Source: Valencia hispanica
Lineage: Eukaryota > Chordata > Actinopteri > Cyprinodontiformes > Valenciidae
Direction of reading: 5' to 3'
NCBI GenBank assembly: GCA_963556495.2
Contig: OY747723.1
Coordinates: forward strand, 18,846,001-18,910,000
Length of the DNA: 64,000 bases
Shown: positions 23,163 through 33,791 of the stretch, piece after piece
How positions within the stretch are numbered: the first letter of the stretch is position 1
How the letters are laid out: every line of letters starts with the position of its first letter
Notes under the pieces: generated by a model
Database searches by the model: none
Told to the model about the DNA's origin: nothing
The model's input: the letters and a program-made list of their open reading frames with translations, nothing else
Made by a program: the position numbers and the translations under genes

Positions 23163-23999
23163 TTATAGGCAAGTCCGAAGTGAAAACATAACTAAATTTA
23201 AGCTCTTATTATTATAAGCTCTTATCCATTTCCATTTGGATAAACAGAAGAGCTAAATTGCATCCGATGTTCTCTTTTACGTATAGGATGTTCTCTTTTA
23301 CGTATAGGCTAAAATTACACAGTCAAAAGGGAGAGCAGTATCAACAGGTGTCTGATTAACTGGTATATCCTTAATCAAAGGTGTTCCAAACATGCGTCAC
23401 TTGCCCCATTTATGCAGGCATGCATATATGCCAAAGCGGCATAAGAAGAAATGTTGTTTCCCCAAGAATTTCTCCTTGCATGGGTTTATTCATCTCTCTC
23501 ACATATGTTGTAAATACAAAACGACTGAAATAAAAGTAAATATGCCATTAACTGTAGTGAAACTGGAGATTCACTGCACAGAACGGCCAGGGTTGCCAAG
23601 GAAACACATTTGTTTTTGTTGTGCATTCTTCTTCTCTGGCGAGCGTCTCCTCATTTCAGAAATTGTCTTTGTAGTTCCAAATACAAGATTACGATCTGCC
23701 GCGAACTTACATAGCCTACAGTGTTAGCAGTCTGGCCTCATCCGAGCATCGGGATGATTCTTCTTAGCCTGCTGCCTTTCAGTGCTGTTTGAAAAACTAG
23801 ACAAAACAGTCTGGCTTTCAACTTTTATTGATTGAATAAAGGAGAAACGTCAAATGGATGAAAACAGCACTTATATATGAATAAGTAATAATAGTTGTCC
23901 TCAGCATTCTTCAAACCACACTCTAGTTTATGGTTACTGTCCCTTGAAATTATAAAAAATAAATTGTTGCCCTTGTTTTTGCTCAGGAAAGTATCTGGT

Positions 24000-24070
24000 G
24001 CGCACGAGTTAGTAAGTGGTGCGCATGAGTTAGTAAGTGGTGCGCACAAGTTAGTAAGTTGTGTGCACGA
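24000..24070. repeat. 21-bp tandem repeat in fold-back arm B
   Basis: About three units of GTGCGCACGAGTTAGTAAGTG occur here, each with the palindrome GTGCGCAC. Arm A has a single GTGCGCAC at the matching place (21099), so the expansion happened in arm B, or was lost from arm A. Confidence 0.8.
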
Positions 24071-24125
24071 GAAACCATCTTTTTTTTTTTTTGCTCATGT
24101 CCCCTTAGGGGGTCCGTACTAATTA

Positions 24126-24540
24126 GATTCTTTCAGAGTTAATGAACTAATATACATAAGGTTTTGAACAAACACCACAATCAATCATTTAAATATGATG
24201 AAAAATTGTTGTATTGCTTGAAGTCCTTGAACATGCTTGAATTTCTTACTAAGGATTTTTATCAGGTTTTAAAAGTACTTGATAATTTGATAACATTTAG
24301 CTTACTGAATTCTGTTTAGCGGTCTCCTTTGTGGTAATTCTTGGCCATTCCCTCCACTTTCCTTCCAGAATTAAGTAATGGTGGGGCCATACTACAAGAA
24401 GTCTTTAGTCTGATTTTACTGCCGCATCCCCGTTGGGGGAAAGTCTGCATCAGTCCGCACTAGATGTTGTCAATCGGCTGGACAGGACAGCACAAAAATC
24501 TGTTTGTGTGAGAGGGGGTGAAGACTAGATTCTGTAACAC
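24126..24540. other. Unassigned sequence between two elements
   Basis: No gene, repeat ends or tandem repeats recognised. Confidence 0.4.
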
Positions 24541-25044
24541 CTGATTCACACGGAGTGTGGAACAGATGTGGTCCAGACTCTCAGGCTTCTGCAAAGACGG
24601 AAAAAAAAGTTGAGTCCAATCAGAACATTCTCACCTGCTGCAGTGCAGTGCGGATCTGGATGCAGAGCATGAAGTCTATTTTTTTCCCGGACGCCGCAAA
24701 CTGATTTCCATGAAGTTAAAGAAATTACATGACCTAGACAGGAAGTAAGATATGGGCCAGAGAGGTGCATCTGGCATATTTCAAAATAAAACCCGTGTTG
24801 CATTTATTTCTCGCCTTTTTCTTTTATTATTAATGACAGGGATATCAGTTTGCAGTGTATTATAGTTCAAGCTATTTTTATAAGTATATCTTTATATATA
24901 ATATGTCATATTTTGCAAACTACTGCTAAACATTCACTGGTTTCATTCAGTGTTTTCCGGAGACGTTCACATACAAACCAGTCTGTGTGAATGGCAGCCG
25001 TACGGAAGCCGGACCGCATCCCTTCCACACTCAGTGTGATTCAG
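24541..25044. mobile_element. 504-bp inverted-repeat miniature element
   Basis: CTGATTCACACGGAGTGTGG at the left end matches CTGAATCACACTGAGTGTGG, the reverse complement of the right end. The similarity extends over about 34 bp (GGAACAGATGTGGTCC against GGAAGGGATGCGGTCC). The interior is non-coding. The target duplication is unclear, so the class is not assigned. Confidence 0.7.
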
Positions 25045-25474
25045 ACTTAAATGTGAGGGGAACTGACCTGACCTCAGTTGCAGTTAAACGTGTTTGAATT
25101 GTTTGAGCCAGATCTGGATGCATTCAGGTAGTGAAAGTTGATCACCAACCCAACGGCAAATGCATGCTGCCAACATCCACTGAAGAAGAGAGGCTAGAAC
25201 TTGAAAACAACTGTGAGGCGACTCTTTTTTGGAAAGTGGCACTTAACCAATCTGTTCAGGCAATATATTATATTACCGCCACCAAATGGTACTGGTTGAT
25301 CCTTCAATCTCTCACCCTCACAAAAGCTTCCATGAGAGCTGAATGCATTCAGTTGGCTTTAGTTGTTCTGAAAAATCCTGTAGTCTTTGACTATTCAGCA
25401 GCCCCAACTATTGACTGTTAAAGCCTCATCTTTCAGTCAAGAAACAAAAACCAGTCTGTCAGTGTTAACGCCTG
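25045..25474. other. Unassigned sequence
   Basis: A 96-codon open frame at 25131-25421 on the plus strand shows no recognisable domain and no sign of being a gene beyond its length. Confidence 0.35.
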
Positions 25475-25711
25475 AGGGCTGTTCCACGAAGCAAGCTCAA
25501 AAAAAAAAAAAAAAGAACAAAAAATGGAGGCTATTTGAAATAGCCTCGCTTGAATTAGCCTAACAGTTCACACCGGGCTTATTCCGTTCCATGAACGAAG
25601 CTCAGATGGATTCAATCCCTGCTAATTCGAGCAAGGCTTAATAAGGCAGGCTCATGTGCGTCCACGCTACATTATAGTCCACCCCTGTCAATCAATACTA
25701 GATAAGTGAGA

Positions 25712-25867
25712 ATGGAAGGAAAGGAAAGACCAGCGTTCTTCTCCCAGGCGGAGAAAGAATTATTAATGCAAGCCTATGAGCATCACAAATACATCATGAC
25801 CAATAAGGGGAACGCCAGCTGCATAAAAAAAGCTTGTGAGGCTGCATTGTGTGTTAATGTGAATTAG
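25712..25867 (+). pseudogene. Truncated Harbinger Myb/SANT-like DNA-binding protein
   Basis: A 51-codon frame begins MEGKERPAFFSQAEKELLMQ and goes on AYEHHKYIMTNKGN, matching the first helices of the Myb/SANT-like proteins that accompany PIF/Harbinger transposases and help them bind DNA. It stops at 25865 after CEAALCVNVN, where the family would continue into the rest of the trihelix fold, so it is either truncated or missing a downstream exon. A full protein of this type is usually several times longer. It lies near the left end of the element, as expected. Confidence 0.6.
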
Positions 25868-26481
25868 GTGGTGTTGCTGCACGTACGGTCTAGAGTGTTT
25901 GTGAGCCCTGAGAAGCGCTTCTGACTGTAAACTTCAAAATCCATGTCAATAAATCATATTACCTCGTTGGGTAGGGCAAGATAATCTGGAGTCTTATTTG
26001 AATTATAACAACCAGCATATAACACATAACAAAATAGCTGATTGTTAATTGTGTTAAAACATGATTTAACTAAGGATGTAAAAATATTTAACTAAATAGG
26101 AATAGTTTCAAGCCTTCGAAATGAAAAATCATTAACACAGTATTTCCTTCTACATATGTATATGGTTACCAGTTTCAAGGTAGTTTAAGGGTATTTTAAC
26201 ACATTTAAACAGTAAACCATTTTGATTTTATAGGTCCATCTTATCCAAAAAGTGATATTTGTAATTATTAATAATACTTGGTGTCAGGAGCAACATGGGT
26301 GGAACAAAAACTTTCTGGCAGTAAAGAATAAAATGAGTAATATCCTTTAAAAAAAAAATACAAAATTATATCTAATTAGAACATTTTAAAAGATAAAACC
26401 CCACATTGCATTGCATAATTTAGCCACCAAACAGGAAACTGCAGCTGCTGCAACTGCTGTAATAACTTTATATTGGAGGCT

Positions 26482-26488
26482 GCGTGTG

Positions 26489-26520
<32 letters not shown>

Positions 26521-26521
26521 T
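26482..26521. repeat. (TGCG)n microsatellite
   Basis: About nine tetranucleotide units, inside the Harbinger-derived element. Confidence 0.95.
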
Positions 26522-26766
26522 TTGACAGAACAGCAGCAGAATAATCACAGCCCCGCAGTGTGACATCACATGGCTTGTCCAATTATATTAATCACGACAG
26601 CTACCCTGCCACAGAGCAGGCTTGTCCAAAAGCATATGTCACCATAGTGACTAAGCGGGTCTTCAGGTTAGCCTCGTCTGTGGAACCGAATTTTGTGCAA
26701 TAAAGTTAGGATTGTCAAAGTAAGCCTGACTTTTGAGATTAACTCACTTCGTGGAACAGCCCTCTA

Positions 26767-28880
26767 GACTTTTCCAAATCTGTCAAACTCTGAAAGCCGT
26801 GTATTTGAAAAAAAAGCATACATGAATCAATGTTTGTGTTTTCTGACTGTAAAACTTCCCCCACGAGGCAAATACTTTGTCTAATTCTGTTTATTAGTCA
26901 GCACCCACTTAGTTGACAAAAATACAAAACGTACTTGTGGGTGGGCCAGAACCCAGGTGTTCGATCAGTTTTCAGGTCAAGGGAGGCTTTCGTTTAAGTG
27001 AACATCTATGCATGCATCTGAGCCTGTATCTATATGTTTGACACTTTGTGGCTTAGAGAAAATCCAAAGTAAATTCAAACTTATGCACACAATTCTTCCT
27101 TTTATGATTAATTAAATGTGTATGTGGTATATTAATCCCACCCTTCAAAAGATTGGTTTAAATAGGTAATTAAATCCCACAAAGTACTGTATGAAGGATA
27201 ACCTGACATTCTAAAATTACAATATAGTGACTACCTTTTAAGGAATAGCGAAAAAAAAAATTCAATCAAAATGACTGATTCTTGAGCTTGCTCAGGTGCA
27301 CAGAATAAAAGCTTAAGCAAAAGAAATTCCTTCCCCGCATGCCACAGCACTGTAATTCTGCTTGTCACAAACTTTTTCTTTTATAATACTTCAATTGCCT
27401 TTTTCTTTAAAGACAACCATTTGGTAGAAACCTTGACAACTGCAGATAGAGTAAAAAACATTTAACTGTCTGGATAACTGATGTGGATGACAGAAACAAC
27501 TACTGTTTTTTTCCCTTTTTTTTAAACCAACAAACATGATTCAGGACTACATATTTGGATCTCTTACATTTTATGTTTACTTTGCAGTTGCATAGACGCT
27601 ATCACAATAATGGGTTTGCAACATGATACCTCAGTTCAGCACTGAATTTCAGTTTGTAATAAATATTTTTACACTTTTCAATTTTCCTTTAAAAATTGAC
27701 CTGCTGTGGTGTTGCCTCATTAACATCTCATGTAAGGCTTCCATTGCTGCTTCCGTCTCAGAAAGTAGAAAGACTTTTAACTCCCACTCTTGGTTATCAA
27801 TGTTTACACCTGCGCCCTGAGCAGCACGGTTAACTTTTTAAGGAACTAGGCTTTTTAGCAACAAGCAGCATGACTACACAAGTCCAGAAGAATGGTAAAG
27901 ACCATGCTTTGAACTCTTTTGCTGTCAACAGAGGGAAAAACAGCCTCCTAAAGGTTTAAGCTGAATGCTTAAATGTCTCTTACCTTGCAATCTGACAAAT
28001 TCGGTTAGAGTAAATATCAAAGGTTAACTGTGTTAGCTGAAATTCTTTCAATAAACTGAGTAACAAAATTAAGCACAAGTCAAGGTTGTACACATTTTAC
28101 TATGGTGTGATGTTGGAGGTACATTAGACTCCCAAAAACATAATCTGTCATCTATTATTTTGTAAACTGCTGAAGCGAGCCATGTCGGACCTTCTCTAGC
28201 AAGTACTTAAACCTCCCACCACAAAAACAAACAGCGTTAGTTGTCTAAGTTTTTCCTGTCTTACTGAGGCAGAACACTTCACTTTACAACTACTTAGTTT
28301 CCAACAGACCTGTGATAAACTGAGGACACAACCACACAGTCAGCATGATGGTTCTATACTAGTAGTTTACAGCACAATTACACCAAATAGACTACCTAAA
28401 GCCCCTCTCATTTAAACAAATCGCACCCCAACAAACTGATCTGTTATCACTGCTTAGCACACCAATGCAAAAGTCGTAAATTGTAGATTCAATATGAAGA
28501 AAAACTAGAGACAAGCTTTCAGCATTACAACATGAAAAGTGAACATTTTAGAACCACCTAGTTCAATGAGAAATGCTAGTAAACTGCATCAGCTGCTAAA
28601 CTGAAACCAAATCCACACTTTCCATTTAGATTTTTAGACTTCACAAAACTATCATTGCTATTTTTACTTCAACAAAACCTCTTGTGTTTCAGTTGTGTTG
28701 CAGCTTAGTGCTTTTTAAGATCCAGGCACCAGTCTGGGTTAGGAGATTTCTTTCCAGCACAAGAAGTTCTAGAACATGCAAATCAAATTTATTTTGTGCA
28801 GCTGCTCACCAAAACATCGCTAACAAATCCAGGATTGAAAAACATTAATGTATTTTATGAACTTTATAAAAAACCACATA
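26767..28880. other. Unassigned, mostly unique sequence
   Basis: AT-rich, without element ends or coding motifs that I can recognise. Short poly-A and poly-T runs only. Confidence 0.4.
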
Positions 28881-30369
28881 AACTCAGCAAAAAAAGAAAT
28901 GTCCTCTGACTTTCAACAGTTTTTACTTTCCGTAAACTTAATGTGTGTAAATATTTGTATGAACACTAAAAGAGTCAATACCATAAGACATAAACTAAAA
29001 ATGTTTCATAGACATGTGACTAACAGAAATAGAATAATGTGTCCTGGAATGAAGAGAGGCTCAAAATCAAAAGTACCAGTCAGTATCTGGTGTGGCCACC
29101 AGCTGCTTGAAGTACTGCAGTCCATCTCCTCCTCATGGACGGGACCAGATTTGTCAGTTCTTGCTCTTAGATGTTACCCCACTCTTCCACCAAGGCACTC
29201 GCAAGTTCCTGGACATTTCTGGGGGGAATGGCCCTAGCCCTCACCCTACGATCCAAGAGGTCCCAGACGTGCTCAATGGGATTGAGATCCGGGCTCTTCG
29301 ATGGCCATGGCAGAACACTGACATTGCTGTCATGCAGAAACTCAGGCACAGAACGAGCAGTATGGCTGGTGGCATTTCCTGCTGGAGGATCATGTCCGGA
29401 TGAGCATGCATAAAGGGTACCACATGAGGGAGAAGGATGTCTTCCCTGTATCGCAAGGCATCGAGATTGCCGGCAATGACAACATTCTCAGTCCGATGGT
29501 GATGTGATATACCGCCCCAGACCAAGACGGACCCCCCTCCTCCAAATCGATCCCGCTCCAGGGTACAGGCCTCGGTGTAACGCTCATTCCTTCGACGATA
29601 AACACGAATCCGTCCATCACCCCTGGTGAGACAAAAAAGTGACTCCTCAGTGAAGAGCACTTTTTGCCACTCCTGTCTGACCCAGCGAAGGTGTGTTTGT
29701 CCCCATAGGCGGCGTCGTTGCTGGTGATGTCTGGTAAGGACCTGCCTTACAAAAGGCCTACAAGCCCTCAGTCAAGCCTCTTTCAGCCTATTGTCTGAGC
29801 ACTGATGGAGGGATTGTGTGTTCCTGGTGTGACTCGGACAGTGGTTGTGGCCATTCTGTACCTGTCACGCAGGTGTGATATTCGGATGTACCGATCCTGT
29901 GCAGGTGTTGTTACACGTGGTCTTCCACTGCGAGGATGATCAGCTGTCCTTCCTGTCTCCCTGTAGCGCTGTCTTTGGGGTCTCACAGTGCGGACATGGC
30001 AATTTATTGCCCTAGCCACATCAGCAGTCCTCATGCCTCCCTGCAGCATGCCTAATGCACATTCACGCAGATGAGCAGGGACCCTGGGCATATTTCTTTG
30101 GGTGTTTTTCACAGTCGGTAGACAAGTCTCTTTAGTGTCCTGCCTTTTTAGAACTGTGACCTTAAATGCCAACTTTCTATAAGCTGTTAAGGTCTTAACG
30201 GCCATTCCACAGGTGCATGTTAAATAATTGATTATGGTTAATTGAACATGCATGGAAAACATTGTTTAAACCCTTTACAATGAAGATCTGTAAAGATATT
30301 TGGATTTTTACAACATTATTGTTGAAATACACAGTCCTGAAAAAGAGACGTTTCTTTTTTTGCTGAGTA
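28881..30369 (-). mobile_element. Tc1-like transposon, 1.49 kb, complete ends
   Basis: Terminal repeats are AACTCAGCAAAAAAAGAAAT on the left and, inverted, TACTCAGCAAAAAAAGAAAC on the right. TA dinucleotides flank both sides (28879-28880, 30370-30371). A single transposase gene, now broken, fills the minus strand between 30091 and 29080. Confidence 0.9.
29080..30091 (-). pseudogene. Tc1-like transposase, inactivated
   Basis: It begins MPRVPAHLRECALGMLQGGM with an N-terminal paired-type helix-turn-helix pair (DVARAINCHVRTVRPQRQRY, then RPRVTTPAQDRYIRISHLRD). The catalytic domain follows: the first-Asp motif reads VLFTEES, where the family has Asp, so it is Glu here; GGGSVLVWGGIS is intact; the second-Asp motif reads QQ then shifts frame (one base lost near 29380); SPDLNPIEHVWD keeps the third acidic residue. 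Homology ends with AAGGHTRY and a stop at 29080. There is another frame break near 29780 and a stop after EEWGNI (29167). With a changed catalytic residue and at least three breaks it cannot encode a working enzyme. Confidence 0.85.
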
Positions 30370-30429
30370 TATGTTAAGCCTTAGATCACTTCAGAAAGAA
30401 AATAAGTCAATTTTATAAACCTTGATAGC

Positions 30430-30962
30430 TGCCATGCGGTTTAGGCAAAGGTAAAGGACTCAAACGCAGAGGACTTCTTGTAGAAAAAGATAATTTAATA
30501 GAAAATACTTTACCAGGTTAAATTACAGAACTGGCATAGGGAGAACATAGGAAACAAACAGAAAGATCTGGAGGAGAATGATTGAATGAGAGGAGCTTAA
30601 GTACTGGGAGACCTGATTGTTGGATGAGAAACAGATGGTTGATTGGAAAAGGTTACAGGTGTGAAGCAGAGCAGGGAGAAAGCAGGCAGACTTAGGGAAG
30701 GAGAAAGTTATAGAAACACAGGGAATAGAAGCCAGAGGGAGAAATAGATACTAACCTAAGAAAATACACAAAATGAGCAAAAAAATATAAACCTAAGGAA
30801 ACAGACATAAGCACAAGGAGTAGGCTAATGAACAAATGAACTAGAGAAACCAAAATGACAAAATCTAAGGAATAAAGCAACAAGTAAATAAATAGAGCAT
30901 AAACACAGAAGAACCTAGATTCCAGACATAAACATTACCATAAACAACCCAGAACTGTGACA
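30430..30962. repeat. Unclassified interspersed repeat, family R1, copy 2
   Basis: It opens near gactcaaacgcagaggac, includes a purine-rich middle, and ends cccagaactgtgaca, where a hAT-like element is inserted. Relatives at 7700-8480 and 61027-61380. Confidence 0.5.
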
Positions 30963-30964
30963 AT

Positions 30965-31896
30965 CTGTGGGGTCTCTGCATTAGGGGCCGGTGGGGCCCA
31001 GCCCCACCAGATGTTGCTGTGGAGCTTTATTATATAAAGACTGATTCTGTTACCAAAAATATTCTGTTATAAACATCTGTGTATAACTATTTTCCTCTTT
31101 GCCAGAATACTGACAAGCTCAGTAGGCTAAATCTTCTTCAAATAGCGATTTGGGGCCGGCCCCTTAACATTTGCTTAAATTATGAAAACATAGAATCACA
31201 GTGTGCATGCTCAAAGTGTGCTCAGTAGACAGCAGAGGGGCACAAATCCCACGGCCCAAAGCTGAGGTCCCTCTACCTTCCTCGATAGAGAAAGGCCCCA
31301 TGCGCCATCTGGCGTGCAATCTGCTGGAAATGTATAATTATTATTAAAAGAAGAAGAAGAAAAAGAAGGTTGTGCAGCATAACTCATATTAAAATCTAAT
31401 ATCCTTGCTAGCTACCAAGACAAAGAAAATAGAATGAAGTAGATTTTTTGATGAAGTCTAAATTTAGTACGAGATGAAACATTTGGGACGTCACCAGCAG
31501 TGGATTTAAACATCGTTCAAGGACTTTAAAATATTATTATAGATTTAAAGGGGGTTATTTGAAAGGTTATACAGTTGCTGAAATGTTTTTTTCCAGATGA
31601 TGGATCTGCATTTTTTTCAAGAACAACAACACTGGTGAGTGACCCTTTATTTGTAATTTTATGTCAGCTATAAAAAAGGTTTTATTCTTCAGTTACATTT
31701 ACATAAAATGACAGTTGTAGTATTTAGATGTGTGCTATTTTATGTGGTCCATTTAATATTTAATTGATATTAAATTAATCACATTAAATAGCAATCAATA
31801 TTATTGATCAAAGTCAGATTGTATGCATCACTGAAGAATTAGTTGCTGCTATTAGGTGTTGAGTTGCTGTGCCCCACCTAACTTATCACGCCACTG
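30965..31896. mobile_element. hAT-like non-autonomous element with perfect 8-bp target duplication
   Basis: GTGACAAT flanks both sides exactly (30957-30964 and 31897-31904). The ends are CTGTGGGGTCTCTGCATTAG and, inverted, CAGTGGCGTGATAAGTTAGG, with a GGTGGGGC block about 26 bp inside each. 932 bp with no transposase frame. A short (GAA)n run lies near 31340. Confidence 0.75.
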
Positions 31897-31959
31897 GTGA
31901 CAATCGTATTATCAGTTTCTGTAGATAAACTTTTAACCTCAACATTATTACATTTATAC

Positions 31960-32110
31960 TCCAGGCAAAATAACCATCATGTTTATTCTGACTGTAAATA
32001 ATGTCAAGGTATTGGAGAGGCCCTGCTTAACTTGAATCTGATAGAAAATCTCTGGGGGGAGTTAAAAATTAGGGTTTTGGATGACTCATCACCAAAGATA
32101 AATCATAAAA
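31960..32110 (+). pseudogene. Tc1-like transposase relic, short
   Basis: A fragment reading LNLIENLWGELKIRV (32035-32080) matches the region around the catalytic Glu of Tc1 transposases. No ends of the element are visible. Confidence 0.5.
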
Positions 32111-33691
32111 ATACCAGTTGAAACATACATGTGCAGTTAAAATAAGTTTTTCTTAATAACATAATGTTATTTAAAAAAAGAAGTGCTTGATGCTAATAAG
32201 TATTTTTTCTAATGATTATTAAGAAGGGAATATTTTTTGACATGCCATTTAAAAAAAATTGATACTCCTACTTACACTGCTTTATGTTTTATTTGAGAGA
32301 TGCTCGTCTTATTTTCTATGAGAACCAAGCTTCAAGGTGGAATAAAAATAAGTTATAAAATCGATAATTTTGGACTTGACTATGTCTTTTTGCTTTTTTT
32401 ATAGAACATTTTTTTAAACTTCTTTGCCTCATCACTTCATCTTTGAAGTCATAACTCTCCCAAGAGGCTTCAAAAACTGCCTTCTGTTTGAACAAATAGT
32501 ACTTGCTGTGTGGGAAGCAAAGCTAATTTTGTTTTAGGCTCCTGAAATCTGATGTTACAAACATAAACAGCTAATATATCACATTTAAAAAGAAATGATG
32601 AAAATGTCTTGTCTTTCTAATAAAAAAATGCATTATATTCCCAACAGGAGCGTCAGGTTTCAGATCTACAGCTGAAACATTCAGGCATTGTTGTCGAGCA
32701 GCCGTTTCCCTGCTTTTACTCTCATCTGTCTTTTGTAAGCAGTAGCCAGAAGTGCACTCAGAGGGCTGGATTGGTAGTTCTGCAAACTGGGATGTAATAA
32801 AAGTCACAGATCAGAAAAAGCTATTCAACTAAAACACAACCTTATAAAACATCTTTATTGCCATCAGAGCTATTTACTGGGGTACTATCAAAGAAAATGA
32901 CCATTTATAGATGGTACTCCGAGAGGCAGACAATGGATGGTAATGGCATTATGATGACTATGATTATGTTGCTGGAGAAAACAAAAGGGACGAACGATGT
33001 GATAATATACAACATATAATATTTAAAACAATGGCAGACATTTAAACATTTAAAATTGGCCCCAAATTTTTGTAGTCCTTTTGAGCCTAACTATTATTAT
33101 TGGGTTTGAAAAAATTTAAAAAAGCAAACAGCTTTCCTAACAACTCAAATGAGGACTCATGGTACACTATATTTTACAGATTAGGTGAAGAAGTGTAATG
33201 GAAGTAACACTTTTCTACTGCATACAAAATATACATTGACTACTTGACGTGAAAAAAATGGAGAAAGCTATTTTGCTGTCACTGGTGTGATCTGTCTCAT
33301 GTGTGCCTGAGGGAGAAATATTTCTTCGGCATCACTCAGTAGTATCTGAAATTAAAGCGGCGGACCCCTTCCCGGCCACTGGAACATTTTCCTTATCTTA
33401 GCCGTATTGAGCACTGGCGGGCAGACGTGACTGTAAATGGCAGCCCGCCCCCTGAAAATGAGTGTAATGTCTGTATCTTGGCTGAGCACACTTTGCCCTG
33501 TAGCATCCACCAAACATTGTAACTTCACACAGCGAGTGATGCTGCTTACCAGGTCCTGATCTTTTATCAGGTTCCCTTAGTCTGGCAGGGTGAACAAGCA
33601 AGTCTAGGTGAGGGGAAATTAATCCTACAGACTGTCTAACAGCCTTTTAAAGACCCAAACTAAAGCACGGTCATTGGGTTTGAACACTTTA
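32111..33691. other. Unassigned, mostly unique sequence
   Basis: No gene or repeat ends recognised. The stretch 33350-33620 is unusually GC-rich for this region and free of repeat signatures, but its short minus-strand frame has no domain. Confidence 0.35.
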
Positions 33692-33791
33692 CCACATCTA
33701 CTGTATGTGACTGTGCTAATGATGAACTAGCAAAATTGTTGTTAATAAATATATCTATTGCATAGGAAAGTCTTCACATAACAATGGGATA

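Larger units (their letters stand above)
21044..24125. mobile_element. Large fold-back element with ~0.9-kb inverted arms
   Basis: Arm A (21044-21987) and arm B (23228-24125) are inverted copies. The outer ends share CCCCTAAGGGG beside CTAATT, and the arms share long blocks such as gtgcgcaccagatactttc, gaaagccagactgttttgtc, and taatcttgtatttggaacta. The arms differ by substitutions and small indels. The loop (about 1.2 kb) holds another element at 22242-23162. Neither arm has a long coding frame with a family signature. The TE class is unknown; long inverted arms occur in fold-back and some Mutator-like elements. Confidence 0.75.
25475..26763 (+). mobile_element. PIF/Harbinger-derived non-autonomous element, 1.29 kb
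   Basis: The terminal inverted repeat AGGGCTGTTCCACGAAG is present at both ends (25475 and, inverted, 26747-26763). Flanks CTG and CTA fit a 3-bp target duplication with one change, the pattern of PIF/Harbinger. It contains a short Myb/SANT-like frame (25712-25867) and a TGCG microsatellite. No DDE nuclease domain remains. Confidence 0.75.

Noticed and set aside
24000..24070. Short tandem repeats as a CRISPR-like array
   Set aside because: Units are directly abutting with no unique spacers, and the setting is vertebrate DNA.
25131..25421. 96-codon plus-strand frame between two elements
   Set aside because: Open by length only; no domain, no promoter or splice support.
32571..33601. Minus-strand frames at 32571-32807 and 33398-33601 as possible host exons
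   Set aside because: No recognisable domain, no convincing flanking splice sites read by eye; could be conserved non-coding DNA but not shown.
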